Source: Oceanobacillus salinisoli (GTDB taxonomy: Bacteria > Bacillota > Bacilli > Bacillales > Amphibacillaceae). From it: a DNA stretch of 32,282 nucleotides. A program made the position numbers and the translations under genes. Positions within the stretch are counted from its first letter, which is position 1, and every line of letters starts with the position of its first letter. Where the stretch lies: the NCBI RefSeq assembly GCF_009733865.1, contig NZ_WOFB01000008.1, positions 1 through 32,282 of the forward strand, written 5' to 3'. Below, one piece after another: positions 1-11,198 of the stretch. Below the pieces are notes generated by a model. It saw only the letters and a list, made by a program, of their open reading frames with translations, did no database searches and had not been told where the DNA came from.

Positions 1-54
1 CAAAAAATCATATATTTATGATTTAATATAGCAATAATTAAAATATTGTCAATT

Positions 55-70
55 ATTATTCGGAAAATAT
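55..70 (+). promoter_or_regulatory. Weak CodY-like box upstream of ilvD
   Basis: The 16 bases match 11 of 16 positions of the CodY consensus AATTTTCWGAAAAATT, with a TTCGGAAAA core. Chance matches are common in such AT-rich DNA. CodY control of ilvD is known in Bacillus subtilis, which is the main reason to list it. Confidence 0.25.
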
Positions 71-91
71 TTCTAAGGTGGAAAATTTAAA

Positions 92-142
92 ATGTCTTCA
101 CAAAATGACAAAAACATCATTCGACTTGAAAAAATTCATTGA
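92..142 (+). other. Possible 16-codon small ORF upstream of ilvD
   Basis: An ATG at 92 follows a Shine-Dalgarno-like AAGGTGG at 75-81 with 10 nt spacing, and the frame closes at TGA 140-142. The predicted peptide includes two adjacent Ile codons, two Leu/Ile codons near the end and no repeats. The clear ilvD promoter lies downstream of most of it, and no attenuator hairpin follows, so a role as a leader peptide is doubtful. It may be chance. Confidence 0.2.
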
Positions 143-167
143 ACAATTCGACAAATAGTCATATAAT
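139..167 (+). promoter_or_regulatory. Sigma-A promoter of ilvD
   Basis: A -35 box TTGAAC at 139-144 and a perfect -10 box TATAAT at 162-167 are separated by 17 bp. Transcription would start near 174, leaving a leader of about 23 nt before the ATG at 197, so ilvD has no long regulatory leader from this promoter. Confidence 0.8.
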
Positions 168-196
168 GATTCGAAAGAAAGGTGGGGATATATAAA

Positions 197-1891
197 ATGT
201 CAACTAAAGATAAAACAAAGGATTTACGGATTAAGAGTAAGGTATTTTCAGAAGGAGCAACGAAAGCCCCAAACCGTGCTATGCTTCGTGCAGTAGGTAT
301 TACCGATGAAGATTTCACCAAACCGATGATTGGGGTAGCAAGTACATGGGCTGAGGTTACACCTTGTAACATTCATTTAAATGATTTAGCTGCCGAAGCG
401 AAAAAAGGAACAAGAGAAGCTGGTGGAGTACCACTTCAGTTCAATACGATTACGGTTTCCGATGGGATATCCATGGGTACTCAAGGGATGCGTTATTCCT
501 TACCTAGTCGGGATTTAATTGCGGATTCGATTGAAACAGTTGTTGGTGCTGAGAATTTGGACGGGCTTGTAGCTATTGGAGCTTGTGATAAAAATATTCC
601 AGGATGTGCCATAGCCATTGCGAATGCGAATGTTCCGGCGGTATTTGTTTATGGTGGAACGATTGCTCCAGGGAGACATAATGGAAAAGATATTGACCTT
701 GTTTCTGTATTTGAAGGTGTTGGAAAACATAATAATGGCGATATTGATGACCAGGAATTAAAAGCAATCGAATGCAGTGCATGTCCAGGCGCTGGTGCAT
801 GTGGTGGAATGTATACGGCCAACACGATGGCGTCGGCTATGGAAGCAATGGGTATGAGTTTACCAGGAAGTGCTTCCAACCCTGCAGAGTCCCCTGAAAA
901 AGCTGCGGACACAGCTGCTGCTGGAGAGGCTGTTTATCACTTATTGGAAAAAGGAATTTATCCAAAAGATATTATGACGAAAAAAGCCTTTGAAAATGCG
1001 ATTACCGTTGTTATGGCTTTAGGTGGGTCAACAAATGCTATCCTGCATTTACTTGCTATTGCCCATGCTGCAGAAGTGGATTTGACGATGGATGACTTCA
1101 ATCGTATGCAAGAAAAAGTACCACATTTAGCTGATTTGAAACCGAGCGGCCGCTATGTGATGCAGGACTTGCATAACGTTGGTGGGGTACAAGCTGCCAT
1201 GAAACTTCTTTATGAAGCAGGATACATTCATGGAGATTGCTTAACGGTAACAGGTAAGACAGTTGCGGAAAATCTTGCGGACGCACCAAACCTTTTAGAC
1301 GGGCAACAAGTGATTACATCATTTGATAATCCAAAACGGAAAGATGGACCACTTATTGTACTAAAAGGGAACTTATCTCCAACTGGTGCTGTTGCAAAAG
1401 TCTCTGGTGTCAAAGTAAAACGTCATACAGGACCTGCGAGAGTATTTGACAGTGAAAAAGAAGCGACAGATGCCGTATTAAATAACGAGATCAAAGAAGG
1501 CGATGTTCTTGTTATTCGTTATGTGGGACCTAAAGGCGGACCAGGTATGCCGGAAATGCTGTCTATCTCCAGTCTTTTAGTTGGTAAAGGATTAGGAGAA
1601 AAAATAGCATTGCTTACGGATGGACGTTTCTCTGGTGGTACACATGGACTAGTTGTTGGTCATATTGCACCAGAAGCACAGGATGGTGGACCAATCGCAC
1701 TGTTAAAAGAGGGAGATCAAGTGACGATTGATTCCGATAAAAAAGAAATCTCCTTCGATGTGTCCGAGGAGGAATTGGAAGCTCGCCGCAAAGAATGGGT
1801 AGCACCGCCATTGTATAAAAAAGGTATCCTTGGTAAATATGCACATACCGTTTCTTGTGCATCTAAAGGTGCCGTAACTGATTTTCTATAA
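197..1891 (+). CDS. ilvD: Dihydroxy-acid dehydratase
   Basis: This enzyme dehydrates 2,3-dihydroxy-isovalerate and 2,3-dihydroxy-3-methylvalerate to the 2-keto acids, the third common step of valine and isoleucine synthesis in the cytoplasm. The 564-residue product is full length for the IlvD/Edd family. Visible iron-sulfur cysteines are C57 (TPCNIH), C130 ([10 protein letters not shown]) and C202 ([15 protein letters not shown]); the GGRFSGG-like substrate loop appears as [10 protein letters not shown] near the C-terminus. A GTG at 182 is in frame, but AAGGTGGGG at 179-187 is placed for the ATG at 197, which I chose. It is a single-gene unit with its own promoter and terminator, just upstream of the ilv-leu operon. 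Identification is secure; regulation by CodY is inference. Confidence 0.97.
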   Translation: MSTKDKTKDLRIKSKVFSEGATKAPNRAMLRAVGITDEDFTKPMIGVASTWAEVTPCNIHLNDLAAEAKKGTREAGGVPLQFNTITVSDGISMGTQGMRYSLPSRDLIADSIETVVGAENLDGLVAIGACDKNIPGCAIAIANANVPAVFVYGGTIAPGRHNGKDIDLVSVFEGVGKHNNGDIDDQELKAIECSACPGAGACGGMYTANTMASAMEAMGMSLPGSASNPAESPEKAADTAAAGEAVYHLLEKGIYPKDIMTKKAFENAITVVMALGGSTNAILHLLAIAHAAEVDLTMDDFNRMQEKVPHLADLKPSGRYVMQDLHNVGGVQAAMKLLYEAGYIHGDCLTVTGKTVAENLADAPNLLDGQQVITSFDNPKRKDGPLIVLKGNLSPTGAVAKVSGVKVKRHTGPARVFDSEKEATDAVLNNEIKEGDVLVIRYVGPKGGPGMPEMLSISSLLVGKGLGEKIALLTDGRFSGGTHGLVVGHIAPEAQDGGPIALLKEGDQVTIDSDKKEISFDVSEEELEARRKEWVAPPLYKKGILGKYAHTVSCASKGAVTDFL

Positions 1892-1946
1892 AAGAAAATA
1901 GAAAGTATATTCCCTGCGATATATTGCATACAGTGTTATTAAGAGG

Positions 1947-1979
1947 AACGCTCCGATTTACTAATTGGAGCGTTTTCTT
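1947..1979 (+). terminator. Rho-independent terminator after ilvD
   Basis: An 8-bp perfect stem AACGCTCC/GGAGCGTT (1947-1954 with 1967-1974) encloses a 12-nt loop and is followed by a TTCTT-type T-rich tail. It separates ilvD from the ilvB operon. Confidence 0.85.
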
Positions 1980-1993
1980 CTAAATACTAAGGA

Positions 1994-2009
1994 AATTTTA
2001 TAAAAAAAA
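1994..2009 (+). promoter_or_regulatory. CodY-like box upstream of the ilvB promoter
   Basis: AATTTT followed by AT and an A-run matches 12 of 16 positions of the CodY consensus, but the central C and G are both missing. It lies about 135 bp before the predicted transcription start. CodY represses the orthologous operon in Bacillus subtilis; this particular match is weak. Confidence 0.25.
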
Positions 2010-2039
2010 TTATTTTGGTAAAACATGATTATACGGCCG

Positions 2040-2054
2040 TTGGAAACGATTGCA
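2040..2054 (+). promoter_or_regulatory. cre site (CcpA box) upstream of ilvB
   Basis: The 15 bases TTGGAAACGATTGCA match every defined position of the cre consensus WTGNAANCGNWNNCW. The centre is about 89 bp upstream of the predicted start of transcription. In Bacillus subtilis the ilv-leu operon is activated by CcpA from a cre at about this distance, so the position argues for activation, not repression. The match is direct; the function is inferred. Confidence 0.75.
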
Positions 2055-2100
2055 ATATATTGCGGGGTAGGAATTGGCGAAAAAAAATGACAAATACCTA

Positions 2101-2129
2101 TTGACCTTCTTGCAAAAACGTTATATCAT
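2101..2129 (+). promoter_or_regulatory. Sigma-A promoter of the ilv-leu operon
   Basis: A -35 box TTGACC at 2101-2106 and a -10 box TATCAT at 2124-2129 are spaced by 17 bp. Transcription would start near 2136 and run through about 390 nt of T-box leader before the terminator tail. A half-matched CodY-like core (TCAGAAA, 2141-2147) overlaps the start region. Confidence 0.75.
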
Positions 2130-2214
2130 AACTTCCAATATCAGAAATTTAAAATGTTTTCCATTCATAGATTCTTTCTAAAAAGAGTGATAAGTGGAAT
2201 TTTAAAATATTGCT

Positions 2215-2528
2215 AAAGCGATGATGGGATATATAGAAGCACATACGTGTATTCACAGAGATCTAGGGTTGCTGGAAGCCTAGAAATACACCGTGTTTCT
2301 ATCTCCTCCCAGAGTGCCAAACTGAACGCGGACGTTACAAACTTCCTCAAGTAGGTTTGGTCAGGTATTCTCATTACCTGTTATCAAAATAGACTGGATT
2401 TAACAGTCTGTGAGGTAGTATTCGTGAGGATGCTATGAAACTGGGTGGTACCGTGAAAAGAAGGCTCTTTTCTCCCCAATAATTTCTGCAATCATGCAGA
2501 TTTGTTTAGGGAGGAAAGGGCCTTTTTA
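2215..2528 (+). ncRNA. T-box leader riboswitch, probably leucine-specific
   Basis: All hallmarks are visible. Stem I is built from TGGGA/TCCCA (2225-2229 with 2307-2311), GAAGCAC/GTGTTTC (2236-2242 with 2293-2299), GTGTATT/AATACAC (2247-2253 with 2285-2291) and CTAGG/CCTAG (2263-2267 with 2279-2283), with an AGAGA segment and a GTTGCTGG apical loop. The specifier loop at 2300-2306 reads TATCTCC. Two more hairpins follow (2362-2380 and 2391-2409). The T-box TGGTACCGTG lies at 2446-2455, and a terminator at 2461-2527 ends in five T. Uncharged tRNA would pair with the specifier and the T-box and prevent termination. CTC (Leu, 2303-2305) fits best, but ATC (Ile, 2301-2303) overlaps it. Confidence 0.95.
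2461..2527 (+). terminator. T-box regulated terminator
   Basis: AAGGC and a following pyrimidine run pair with the GGGAGGAAAGGGCCTT segment, closing at a T5 tract (2523-2527). A small CTGCA/TGCAG hairpin sits in the loop. The 5' arm starts right after the T-box, so antiterminator and terminator are mutually exclusive. Confidence 0.85.
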
Positions 2529-2656
2529 TATATTAAAAGGCAAGCTATCCACTGCTTAAACAAATAAGTATAACGCCATTAGGAGGGACACTCTGAAGGC
2601 AGTTTTACTATAGATTCACCCATATTATACAAATTATTTAGAGGAGGTAAGTAGTA

Positions 2657-4381
2657 GTGAAAGTTGAGGCAAAGCCTAAGGAGCAAGTAGCAGAAAGCAC
2701 AATGACAACTGGTGCAGATGTCTTTATCCGTTCATTGGTAGACGCTGATGTTGACACCGTATTTGGTTATCCGGGAGGAGCAGTCTTACCGATTTATGAT
2801 GCTTTGTATCGTGCAGACACACCTTTTGAGCACATTCTTTGTCGGCATGAACAAGGATTAATTCACGCAGCAGAAGGTTATGCACGAGTCACTGGAAAAC
2901 CTGGCGTTGTCATCGCCACTTCAGGTCCGGGAGCGACAAACTTAATTACTGGAATCACGGACGCGATGATGGATTCCTTGCCAGTAGTTATTTTTACTGG
3001 CCAAGTCGCAACGGGGGTAATTGGTACTGATGCTTTTCAGGAAGCTGACATAATTGGCATTACTACACCGATTACGAAGTACAATTACCAGGTAACAGAT
3101 TTGACGGAATTACCACGGGTTGTCAAAGAGGCTTTTCATATTGCTTCAACAGGACGCCCAGGGCCAGTTGTAGTAGATATTCCAAAAAATATTGCACAAG
3201 AAATAACTGCAAAAGAGTTTAAGACAGATTTTCATTTACCTGGTTATCAGCCAACCATCAAGCCAAATCCATTACAAATTCGCAAACTCGCAGACGCTTT
3301 AAGTCGCGCTAAACGACCACTACTACTAGCAGGAGCTGGGGTATTATTCGCTAAGGCTTCTGAAGAATTAAAGACATTTGTTGAAAAACATCAAATTCCA
3401 GTAGCGACCACACTACTTGGGTTAGGGAGTTTTCCAGGAACGAATAAACTTTCCTTAGGGATGGCAGGAATGCATGGAACCTATGCAGCTAACATGGGAA
3501 TATACGAAGCCGATTTGCTTGTTAATATTGGAGCCAGATTTGATGATCGATTAACAGGAGCACTTCAGCATTTTGCACCAAACGCAAAAGTTGCTCACAT
3601 CGACATTGATCCAGCGGAAATTGGCAAAAATGTTTCCACGAAGATTCCTGTAGTAGGGGATGCCAAAGAAGCTTTGCAGCTATTACTGAACATAGATATT
3701 GAGATGAACCATCATCAGGAATGGCTTGAAGCATTAGAAAATAAGAAACAAGACTATCCGCTTTGGTATGAACGTTCCAATGACCTTATTTCACCACAAT
3801 GGTTAATTGAGCAAGTTTACGAAACCTCTAATGGCAAAGCAATTGTAACAACCGATGTTGGTCAGCATCAAATGTGGGCAGCCCAGTTCTATAAATTTGA
3901 CCAGCCTGATAAGTGGGTCACTTCCGGTGGTCTTGGAACGATGGGATTTGGTTTTCCTGCTGCAATTGGCGCGCAACTAGGTGCACCGAATGAATTAGTC
4001 GTTTCGGTAGTTGGAGATGGCGGTTTCCAAATGACGCTTCAGGAATTAGCCGTGATTAAACAGCGTAATCTGCCAGTGAAGGTGATCATCGTAAACAACG
4101 AGGCACTTGGAATGGTTAGACAATGGCAGGAGAAATTTTATGAAGAAAGATATTCGGAATCTCTATTATCAGAAAACCCGGATTTCATCAAACTTGCTGA
4201 AAGTTATGGAATTAGAGGAATGAGAATAGAGAAGGAAGAGGAAGTACCTGCCATGCTTGAAGATATATTTTCCTATGACGGTCCTGTAGTTGTGGATTGT
4301 CGAGTCGTGAAGCAGGAATGCGTCTATCCAATGGTTGCTCCAGGAAAAGGAAATCACGAAATGATCGGGGTGACAAAATGA
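2657..4381 (+). CDS. ilvB: Acetolactate synthase, large (catalytic) subunit
   Basis: A thiamine-diphosphate enzyme that joins two pyruvates to acetolactate, or pyruvate and 2-ketobutyrate to acetohydroxybutyrate, the committed step of Val/Leu/Ile synthesis. The 574 residues show the N-terminal TPP-binding domain with GYPGGAVLP and the catalytic glutamate E65 in CRHEQG, the central domain, and the C-terminal TPP/Mg motif [11 protein letters not shown] from about residue 453 ending in VNNE. The GTG start follows GAGGAGGT at 2641-2648 with 8 nt spacing; an ATG at 2702 would lose only an unconserved tail. It is the first gene after the T-box leader and overlaps ilvN by ATGA, suggesting translational coupling of the two subunits. 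Confidence 0.96.
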   Translation: MKVEAKPKEQVAESTMTTGADVFIRSLVDADVDTVFGYPGGAVLPIYDALYRADTPFEHILCRHEQGLIHAAEGYARVTGKPGVVIATSGPGATNLITGITDAMMDSLPVVIFTGQVATGVIGTDAFQEADIIGITTPITKYNYQVTDLTELPRVVKEAFHIASTGRPGPVVVDIPKNIAQEITAKEFKTDFHLPGYQPTIKPNPLQIRKLADALSRAKRPLLLAGAGVLFAKASEELKTFVEKHQIPVATTLLGLGSFPGTNKLSLGMAGMHGTYAANMGIYEADLLVNIGARFDDRLTGALQHFAPNAKVAHIDIDPAEIGKNVSTKIPVVGDAKEALQLLLNIDIEMNHHQEWLEALENKKQDYPLWYERSNDLISPQWLIEQVYETSNGKAIVTTDVGQHQMWAAQFYKFDQPDKWVTSGGLGTMGFGFPAAIGAQLGAPNELVVSVVGDGGFQMTLQELAVIKQRNLPVKVIIVNNEALGMVRQWQEKFYEERYSESLLSENPDFIKLAESYGIRGMRIEKEEEVPAMLEDIFSYDGPVVVDCRVVKQECVYPMVAPGKGNHEMIGVTK

Positions 4382-4896
4382 AACGGATTATAACCGCAAC
4401 CGTTCAAAATCGCAGTGGGGTACTTAACCGAATTACAGGCATGCTAACCAAGCGTCAATTCAATATTGAAAGTATTTCGGTAGGTACATCTGAAACAGAA
4501 GGCATTTCGAAAATGACGTTTGTTGTCGAAATCGGCGATAACCAAAAACTCGAACAGTTAACGAAGCAGCTGAATAAACAAATCGATGTACTGAAGGTTT
4601 CCGACATTACGGATAAAGCAATTGTGGCCAGGGAATTAGCATTAATTAAAGTTGGCAGCACCGGCCAAAATCGCACAGAAATACAGGGGGTCATTACTCC
4701 GTTTCGTGCAAATGTCATTGATGTAAGTAAAGACAGCCTGATTATCCAGGTCACAGGCAAACCAGATAAAGTCGATGCACTAATTAATTTATTAAAACCA
4801 TATGGAATTAAGGAACTAACCAGAACAGGTGTAACGGCATTCCAAAGAGGAAGGCAGCCAGAACCCGTTCAGGAAGTTAATACACTACTAATTTAA
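4378..4896 (+). CDS. ilvN: Acetolactate synthase, small (regulatory) subunit
   Basis: This subunit stimulates IlvB and carries valine feedback inhibition. The 172-residue product has an N-terminal ACT domain (residues about 2-75, beginning with [18 protein letters not shown] and the NIESISVG strand) and the C-terminal ALS_ss_C domain. An in-frame upstream GTG at 4297 lies inside ilvB and encodes an unconserved extension, so the ATG at 4378, which overlaps the ilvB stop as ATGA, is preferred. The size and both domains are normal for the IlvN/IlvH family; ilvH is the alternative name. The gene is 19 nt from ilvC. Confidence 0.95.
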   Translation: MKRIITATVQNRSGVLNRITGMLTKRQFNIESISVGTSETEGISKMTFVVEIGDNQKLEQLTKQLNKQIDVLKVSDITDKAIVARELALIKVGSTGQNRTEIQGVITPFRANVIDVSKDSLIIQVTGKPDKVDALINLLKPYGIKELTRTGVTAFQRGRQPEPVQEVNTLLI

Positions 4897-4900
4897 ATAG

Positions 4901-7484
<2,584 letters not shown>

Positions 7485-7499
7485 AAAACACTGCACCAT

Positions 7500-7690
7500 A
7501 GATTTAACTCCGTGTAGTCGTGGATCTAAGGAAAAACATTTAAGCCTACCTGGATGAAAACCACTTTCCTCGGAGGCTTCAATTTTCGAGCTCTCCCCTA
7601 GTACAGGGACGCTCCGCAATTGTTGCATCACATCGCACAAAGAAAATGTGGATGGTTTTTTAGAAGTCTACAGTTCTCCGCTTCAATCAC
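7500..7690. repeat. Possible degenerate interspersed repeat (first half of the leuA-leuB insert)
   Basis: This stretch is non-coding and differs in composition from the flanking genes. It contains motifs such as AGTACAGGGACGCTCCGCAAT and AGTCTACAGTTCTCCGCTTC that I associate with interspersed repeats in Bacillaceae, read most naturally on the minus strand. It shares the word TGCGATGT (here as its reverse complement near 7636) with the adjacent element. Repeat status is recollection and inference; no second copy is in this window. Confidence 0.4.
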
Positions 7691-7743
7691 TAGCATAATA
7701 GTATTTATAAAATAAATGATCTGGGATTGTTTAGCACAATACT

Positions 7744-7924
7744 AGCGGAGGAAATATACGGAGACTCCTTGAAAAAGAAAAGCGCTTTTTCTGCGTGCGA
7801 TGTAACGCTGTCGAAGCCTTCCTTGTCCTGTGGGAAAAGAGGCATCGGTGAGCCCTCTAAAGACGCGACAGCACGAGGAGGCTCACCAACCGCCCACGGA
7901 AAGCCTAGTGCATTTCCGTAGCGG
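7744..7924. repeat. Folded interspersed repeat of the Bacillaceae type between leuA and leuB
   Basis: The segment has nested inverted repeats: GGAAAT/ATTTCC (7750-7755 with 7912-7917), GTGGG/CCCAC (7830-7834 with 7893-7897) and a perfect GGTGAGCC/GGCTCACC (7847-7854 with 7880-7887). Its ends are AGCGGAGGAAATA and ATTTCCGTAGCGG. It resembles a family of non-coding repeats common in Bacillus and Oceanobacillus intergenic regions. About 50 bp between two CCTTG copies (ending near 7825) looks like extra material inside the usual form. A 64-codon frame crossing it on the plus strand is an artefact. Confidence 0.65.
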
Positions 7925-7971
7925 TAGATTAGTACCAACATTATCTAAAGTTACGCCGCTGTTTATACATC

Positions 7972-8000
7972 TTGTTACAAAAGCGAATAAAAACTATTTT
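7972..8000 (+). promoter_or_regulatory. Possible weak promoter of leuB
   Basis: TTGTTA at 7972-7977 and TATTTT at 7995-8000 have 17 bp spacing, just upstream of the leuB ribosome binding site. Both boxes are poor, so this is a possibility only. It would matter if the preceding repeat hampers read-through from leuA. Confidence 0.3.
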
Positions 8001-8019
8001 TAAATAGAGGGGGGACGGC

Positions 8020-9114
8020 ATGAAAAAGGAAATTGTTCTTCTTCCAGGTGATGGAATTGGAAGAGAAATTATGGAATCAGCAAAAGAGGTTTTAAATGTT
8101 ATTGCAAGTAAATACGATCATGAGTTTATATTTCATCAGCATGCAATTGGAGGGGACGCCTTCGATCAATTTGGTACGCCTCTTCCAAAAGATACGATTG
8201 AAGCATCTCAACAGGCAGACGCTATTCTATTAGGGGCTGTAGGAGGTCCGAAATGGGATAATGTTCCAGCAAATAACAGGCCAGAAAAAGGTCTATTAGG
8301 AATCCGGAAAGAATTAGGCTTATTTGCCAACCTAAGACCGATCCAAGGATTTAAAGCATTGCTTCATGCCTCACCTTTAAAACAGGAAATTATTGAAGGC
8401 AGTGACATTTTAATTATCCGCGAGCTAACAGGTGGTCTTTATTTTGGTCAGCCAAGTGAGCGGAGGGACAACGGGAATAGCGTTGTGGATACACTTGCTT
8501 ACACTCGGGAAGAGATGGAACGAATCGTTGAGAAAGCATTTGAAAGTGCAAGAATTCGGAAAAAACACCTTACATCTGTTGACAAGGCCAATGTTTTGGA
8601 ATCGAGCAGGCTATGGCGTGAAGTGGTGGAGGAAAAATCCAAAGACTATCCTGATGTAACAGTGGAGCACTTGCTGGTCGATGCAGCTGCCATGAAGCTC
8701 ATTACGAATCCAAGTCAGTTTGATGTTATGGTAACCGAGAATTTATTCGGAGATATTTTAAGTGATGAAGCATCTGTATTAACAGGTTCACTTGGGATGT
8801 TGCCCTCAGCAAGCATTCGTTCGGATGGGGTAGGGCTATATGAGCCAGTTCATGGTTCGGCACCAGACATTGCTGGGAAAGGTATTGCAAATCCGCTTGG
8901 TATGATTCTTTCTGCGGCATTAATGCTGCGACATTCATTTGGGATGGAAGAGGAAGCATCAAAAATTGAAAAAGCTGTCAATGAATGCTTGGAACAAGGC
9001 TATCATACAGCAGATTTGAATATCCAGAACGGAAATCAAGTAGGAACGAAGGAAATGACGAAAGCAGTTTTAGAGAATCTTACGAACGATAGCATTAGTA
9101 GTACATACGTGTGA
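8020..9114 (+). CDS. leuB: 3-isopropylmalate dehydrogenase
   Basis: It oxidises and decarboxylates 3-isopropylmalate with NAD to 2-ketoisocaproate, the last pathway-specific step to leucine. The 364-residue protein belongs to the isocitrate/isopropylmalate dehydrogenase family: [12 protein letters not shown] at the start, [11 protein letters not shown], the substrate-binding [21 protein letters not shown] region near residue 90, [27 protein letters not shown], the metal-binding [13 protein letters not shown] and the NAD-binding [19 protein letters not shown]. The ATG at 8020 follows GAGGGGGGAC. It is separated from leuA by the repeat element and lies 14 nt from leuC. Confidence 0.96.
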   Translation: MKKEIVLLPGDGIGREIMESAKEVLNVIASKYDHEFIFHQHAIGGDAFDQFGTPLPKDTIEASQQADAILLGAVGGPKWDNVPANNRPEKGLLGIRKELGLFANLRPIQGFKALLHASPLKQEIIEGSDILIIRELTGGLYFGQPSERRDNGNSVVDTLAYTREEMERIVEKAFESARIRKKHLTSVDKANVLESSRLWREVVEEKSKDYPDVTVEHLLVDAAAMKLITNPSQFDVMVTENLFGDILSDEASVLTGSLGMLPSASIRSDGVGLYEPVHGSAPDIAGKGIANPLGMILSAALMLRHSFGMEEEASKIEKAVNECLEQGYHTADLNIQNGNQVGTKEMTKAVLENLTNDSISSTYV

Positions 9115-9128
9115 TGGGAGGCGAGAAA

Positions 9129-10538
9129 ATGGGGAAACCAAAGACAATCATTGAAAAAATCTGGGAAAAACATGTAGTCCATCAGGAAGAAGGGAAACCC
9201 GATCTACTTTACATTGATCAGCATTTAATACATGAAGTAACATCGCCACAGGCATTTGAAGGGTTAAGGTTAAATAACCGAAAAGTACGCAGACCTGACT
9301 TGACATTTGCTACCATGGATCATAACGTTCCAACGAAAAATAGAGAAGTTGTGAAAGATGAAATTTCCAAGAAGCAAATGGAAACCTTACGTAAAAATTG
9401 TGAAGATTTTGGAATTAAATTAGCAGACATGTTTCACCCGGATCAAGGGATTGTCCATGTAATTGGACCACAGCTTGGACTAACGCAGCCAGGGAAGACC
9501 ATTGTTTGTGGGGATAGTCACACATCGACACATGGTGCATTTGGTGCCCTTGCATTTGGGATTGGAACAAGTGAAGTAGAACACGTTCTTGCTACCCAAA
9601 CATTGATGCAGGAACGTCCGAAAACATTAAATGTTCATGTAAAAGGTGACCTTGGACCTGGTGTAACTGCTAAAGATTTGATTCTGGCTATCATTGCTAA
9701 ATTTGGTGTTAAATTCGGAACTGGCTATGTAATGGAATATACAGGAGAAGCGATTCATAAACTTCCAATGGAAGGGCGCATGACAATCTGTAATATGTCC
9801 ATTGAAGGTGGAGCACGGGCAGGTCTTATAAGCCCGGATGAAACGACAGTAGAATTTTTAAGAGGAAGAGAGTATGTTCCTGAAGGAGAAGCGTTTGAGA
9901 AAAAAGCTCAGGAATGGCTCGAATTGGCGACAGATGAAGGGGCAGTGTATGACAGGACAGTTGTCATCAATGCGGAAGAAGTGGAACCACAAGTATCATG
10001 GGGAACGAACCCAAGCATGTGTGTTCCAGTTGGCGGGACGACACCAAGTTTGGATGAAGTGGACCATAAGGAAGACGTGAAACGAGCTCTAGACTACATG
10101 GGATTAGAAGAGAATCAGCCAATTACTTCTATCGAAATTGACCATGTATTTATTGGCTCATGTACAAATTCCAGATTAAGAGACTTACAGAAAGCAGCGG
10201 ACATTATTAAAGGTAGAAAAGTAAAAGATGGCGTGAAAGCTATCGTAGTACCAGGGTCATTCAGTGTGAAACTGGAAGCGGAAAAACTGGGACTTGATGA
10301 AATCTTTAAAGAAGCAGGATTTGAGTGGCGTGATTCAGGATGTAGTATGTGTTTAGGGATGAATGATGATATTGTGCCTGCAGGTGGACGCTGTGCTTCT
10401 ACATCAAACCGGAATTTTGAAGGTCGCCAGGGAAATGGTGCCCGTACCCATCTTGTAAGTCCAGAAATGGCTGCAGCTGCTGCGGTGGAAGGCCGTTTTA
10501 TCGATGTCCGCAAATTTCAATCCGGGGTATTAAACTAA
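9129..10538 (+). CDS. leuC: 3-isopropylmalate dehydratase, large subunit
   Basis: With LeuD it forms isopropylmalate isomerase, converting 2- to 3-isopropylmalate. This is an aconitase-family subunit of 469 residues. The [4Fe-4S] cysteines are visible in GSCTNSR and in the [11 protein letters not shown] pair; the [13 protein letters not shown] segment and [17 protein letters not shown] near the C-terminus are diagnostic. Two in-frame starts lie further upstream at 9111 and 9114, overlapping the leuB stop, but GGGAGGCGAG at 9116-9125 is placed for the ATG at 9129. The stop codon is embedded in the leuD ribosome binding site, so the two subunits are closely coupled. Confidence 0.96.
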   Translation: MGKPKTIIEKIWEKHVVHQEEGKPDLLYIDQHLIHEVTSPQAFEGLRLNNRKVRRPDLTFATMDHNVPTKNREVVKDEISKKQMETLRKNCEDFGIKLADMFHPDQGIVHVIGPQLGLTQPGKTIVCGDSHTSTHGAFGALAFGIGTSEVEHVLATQTLMQERPKTLNVHVKGDLGPGVTAKDLILAIIAKFGVKFGTGYVMEYTGEAIHKLPMEGRMTICNMSIEGGARAGLISPDETTVEFLRGREYVPEGEAFEKKAQEWLELATDEGAVYDRTVVINAEEVEPQVSWGTNPSMCVPVGGTTPSLDEVDHKEDVKRALDYMGLEENQPITSIEIDHVFIGSCTNSRLRDLQKAADIIKGRKVKDGVKAIVVPGSFSVKLEAEKLGLDEIFKEAGFEWRDSGCSMCLGMNDDIVPAGGRCASTSNRNFEGRQGNGARTHLVSPEMAAAAAVEGRFIDVRKFQSGVLN

Positions 10539-10551
10539 GGAGGTGCCAGGA

Positions 10552-11139
10552 ATGGAAGCAATCAAAGAGCATAAAGGGCTTGTTTTTCCTTTAAACCGTA
10601 CAAATATTGACACAGACCAAATTATTCCAAAGCAATTTTTAAAACGAATTGAACGAACTGGATTTGGCCAATTTGTTTTCTATAATTGGCGCTTCGATGA
10701 TAATGGAAACAAGCGGGAAGACTTTGACTTGAATAAGCCTCAGTTTGACGGTGCATCCATTTTGTTGGCCGGTGAAAACTTTGGCTGTGGTTCCTCTAGG
10801 GAACATGCACCATGGGCATTACTGGATTATGGATTTAGAGTAGTTATTGCTCCGAGCTTTGCCGATATTTTTTACAATAATGCTTTGAAAAATGGCATTA
10901 TTTTGATTAAAATGGAAGAGAGTCAAATATTGGAGTGGATGAAACAATCAGAGGACGGTGCGTTTTATCTTACCGTGGATTTGCAAAAACAGGAAATACA
11001 GGATCAAAATGGAGGAACCGTCGATTTTGATATCCCTGCCTACCATAAAGAGAAACTTTTAAATGGCTGGGATGATATTGCTTTAACTTTATTATTGGAT
11101 GATAAGATTAAGGCGTATGAAGAATCAACCCAAGTTTAA
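10552..11139 (+). CDS. leuD: 3-isopropylmalate dehydratase, small subunit
   Basis: This is the swivel-domain partner of LeuC. The 195 residues carry the family signatures NRTNIDTDQIIPKQFLKRI near the N-terminus and GENFGCGSSREHAPWAL around residue 75, followed by APSFADIFYNNALKNGI. The start is the ATG at 10552; AAGGAGGTG at 10537-10545 overlaps the leuC stop and fits it. An in-frame GTG at 10543 lies inside that ribosome binding site and is rejected. The length is normal. No terminator follows, so transcription probably continues into ilvA. Confidence 0.95.
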   Translation: MEAIKEHKGLVFPLNRTNIDTDQIIPKQFLKRIERTGFGQFVFYNWRFDDNGNKREDFDLNKPQFDGASILLAGENFGCGSSREHAPWALLDYGFRVVIAPSFADIFYNNALKNGIILIKMEESQILEWMKQSEDGAFYLTVDLQKQEIQDQNGGTVDFDIPAYHKEKLLNGWDDIALTLLLDDKIKAYEESTQV

Positions 11140-11198
11140 TACTTTTCGTATAGTTTTTTAATAATCTTATTTAGTTAAAAATTAAGGAGTGTGACTCA

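Noticed and set aside
7727..7921. 64-codon plus-strand frame between leuA and leuB
   Set aside because: It lies wholly within the folded repeat and has no ribosome binding site or protein-like features.
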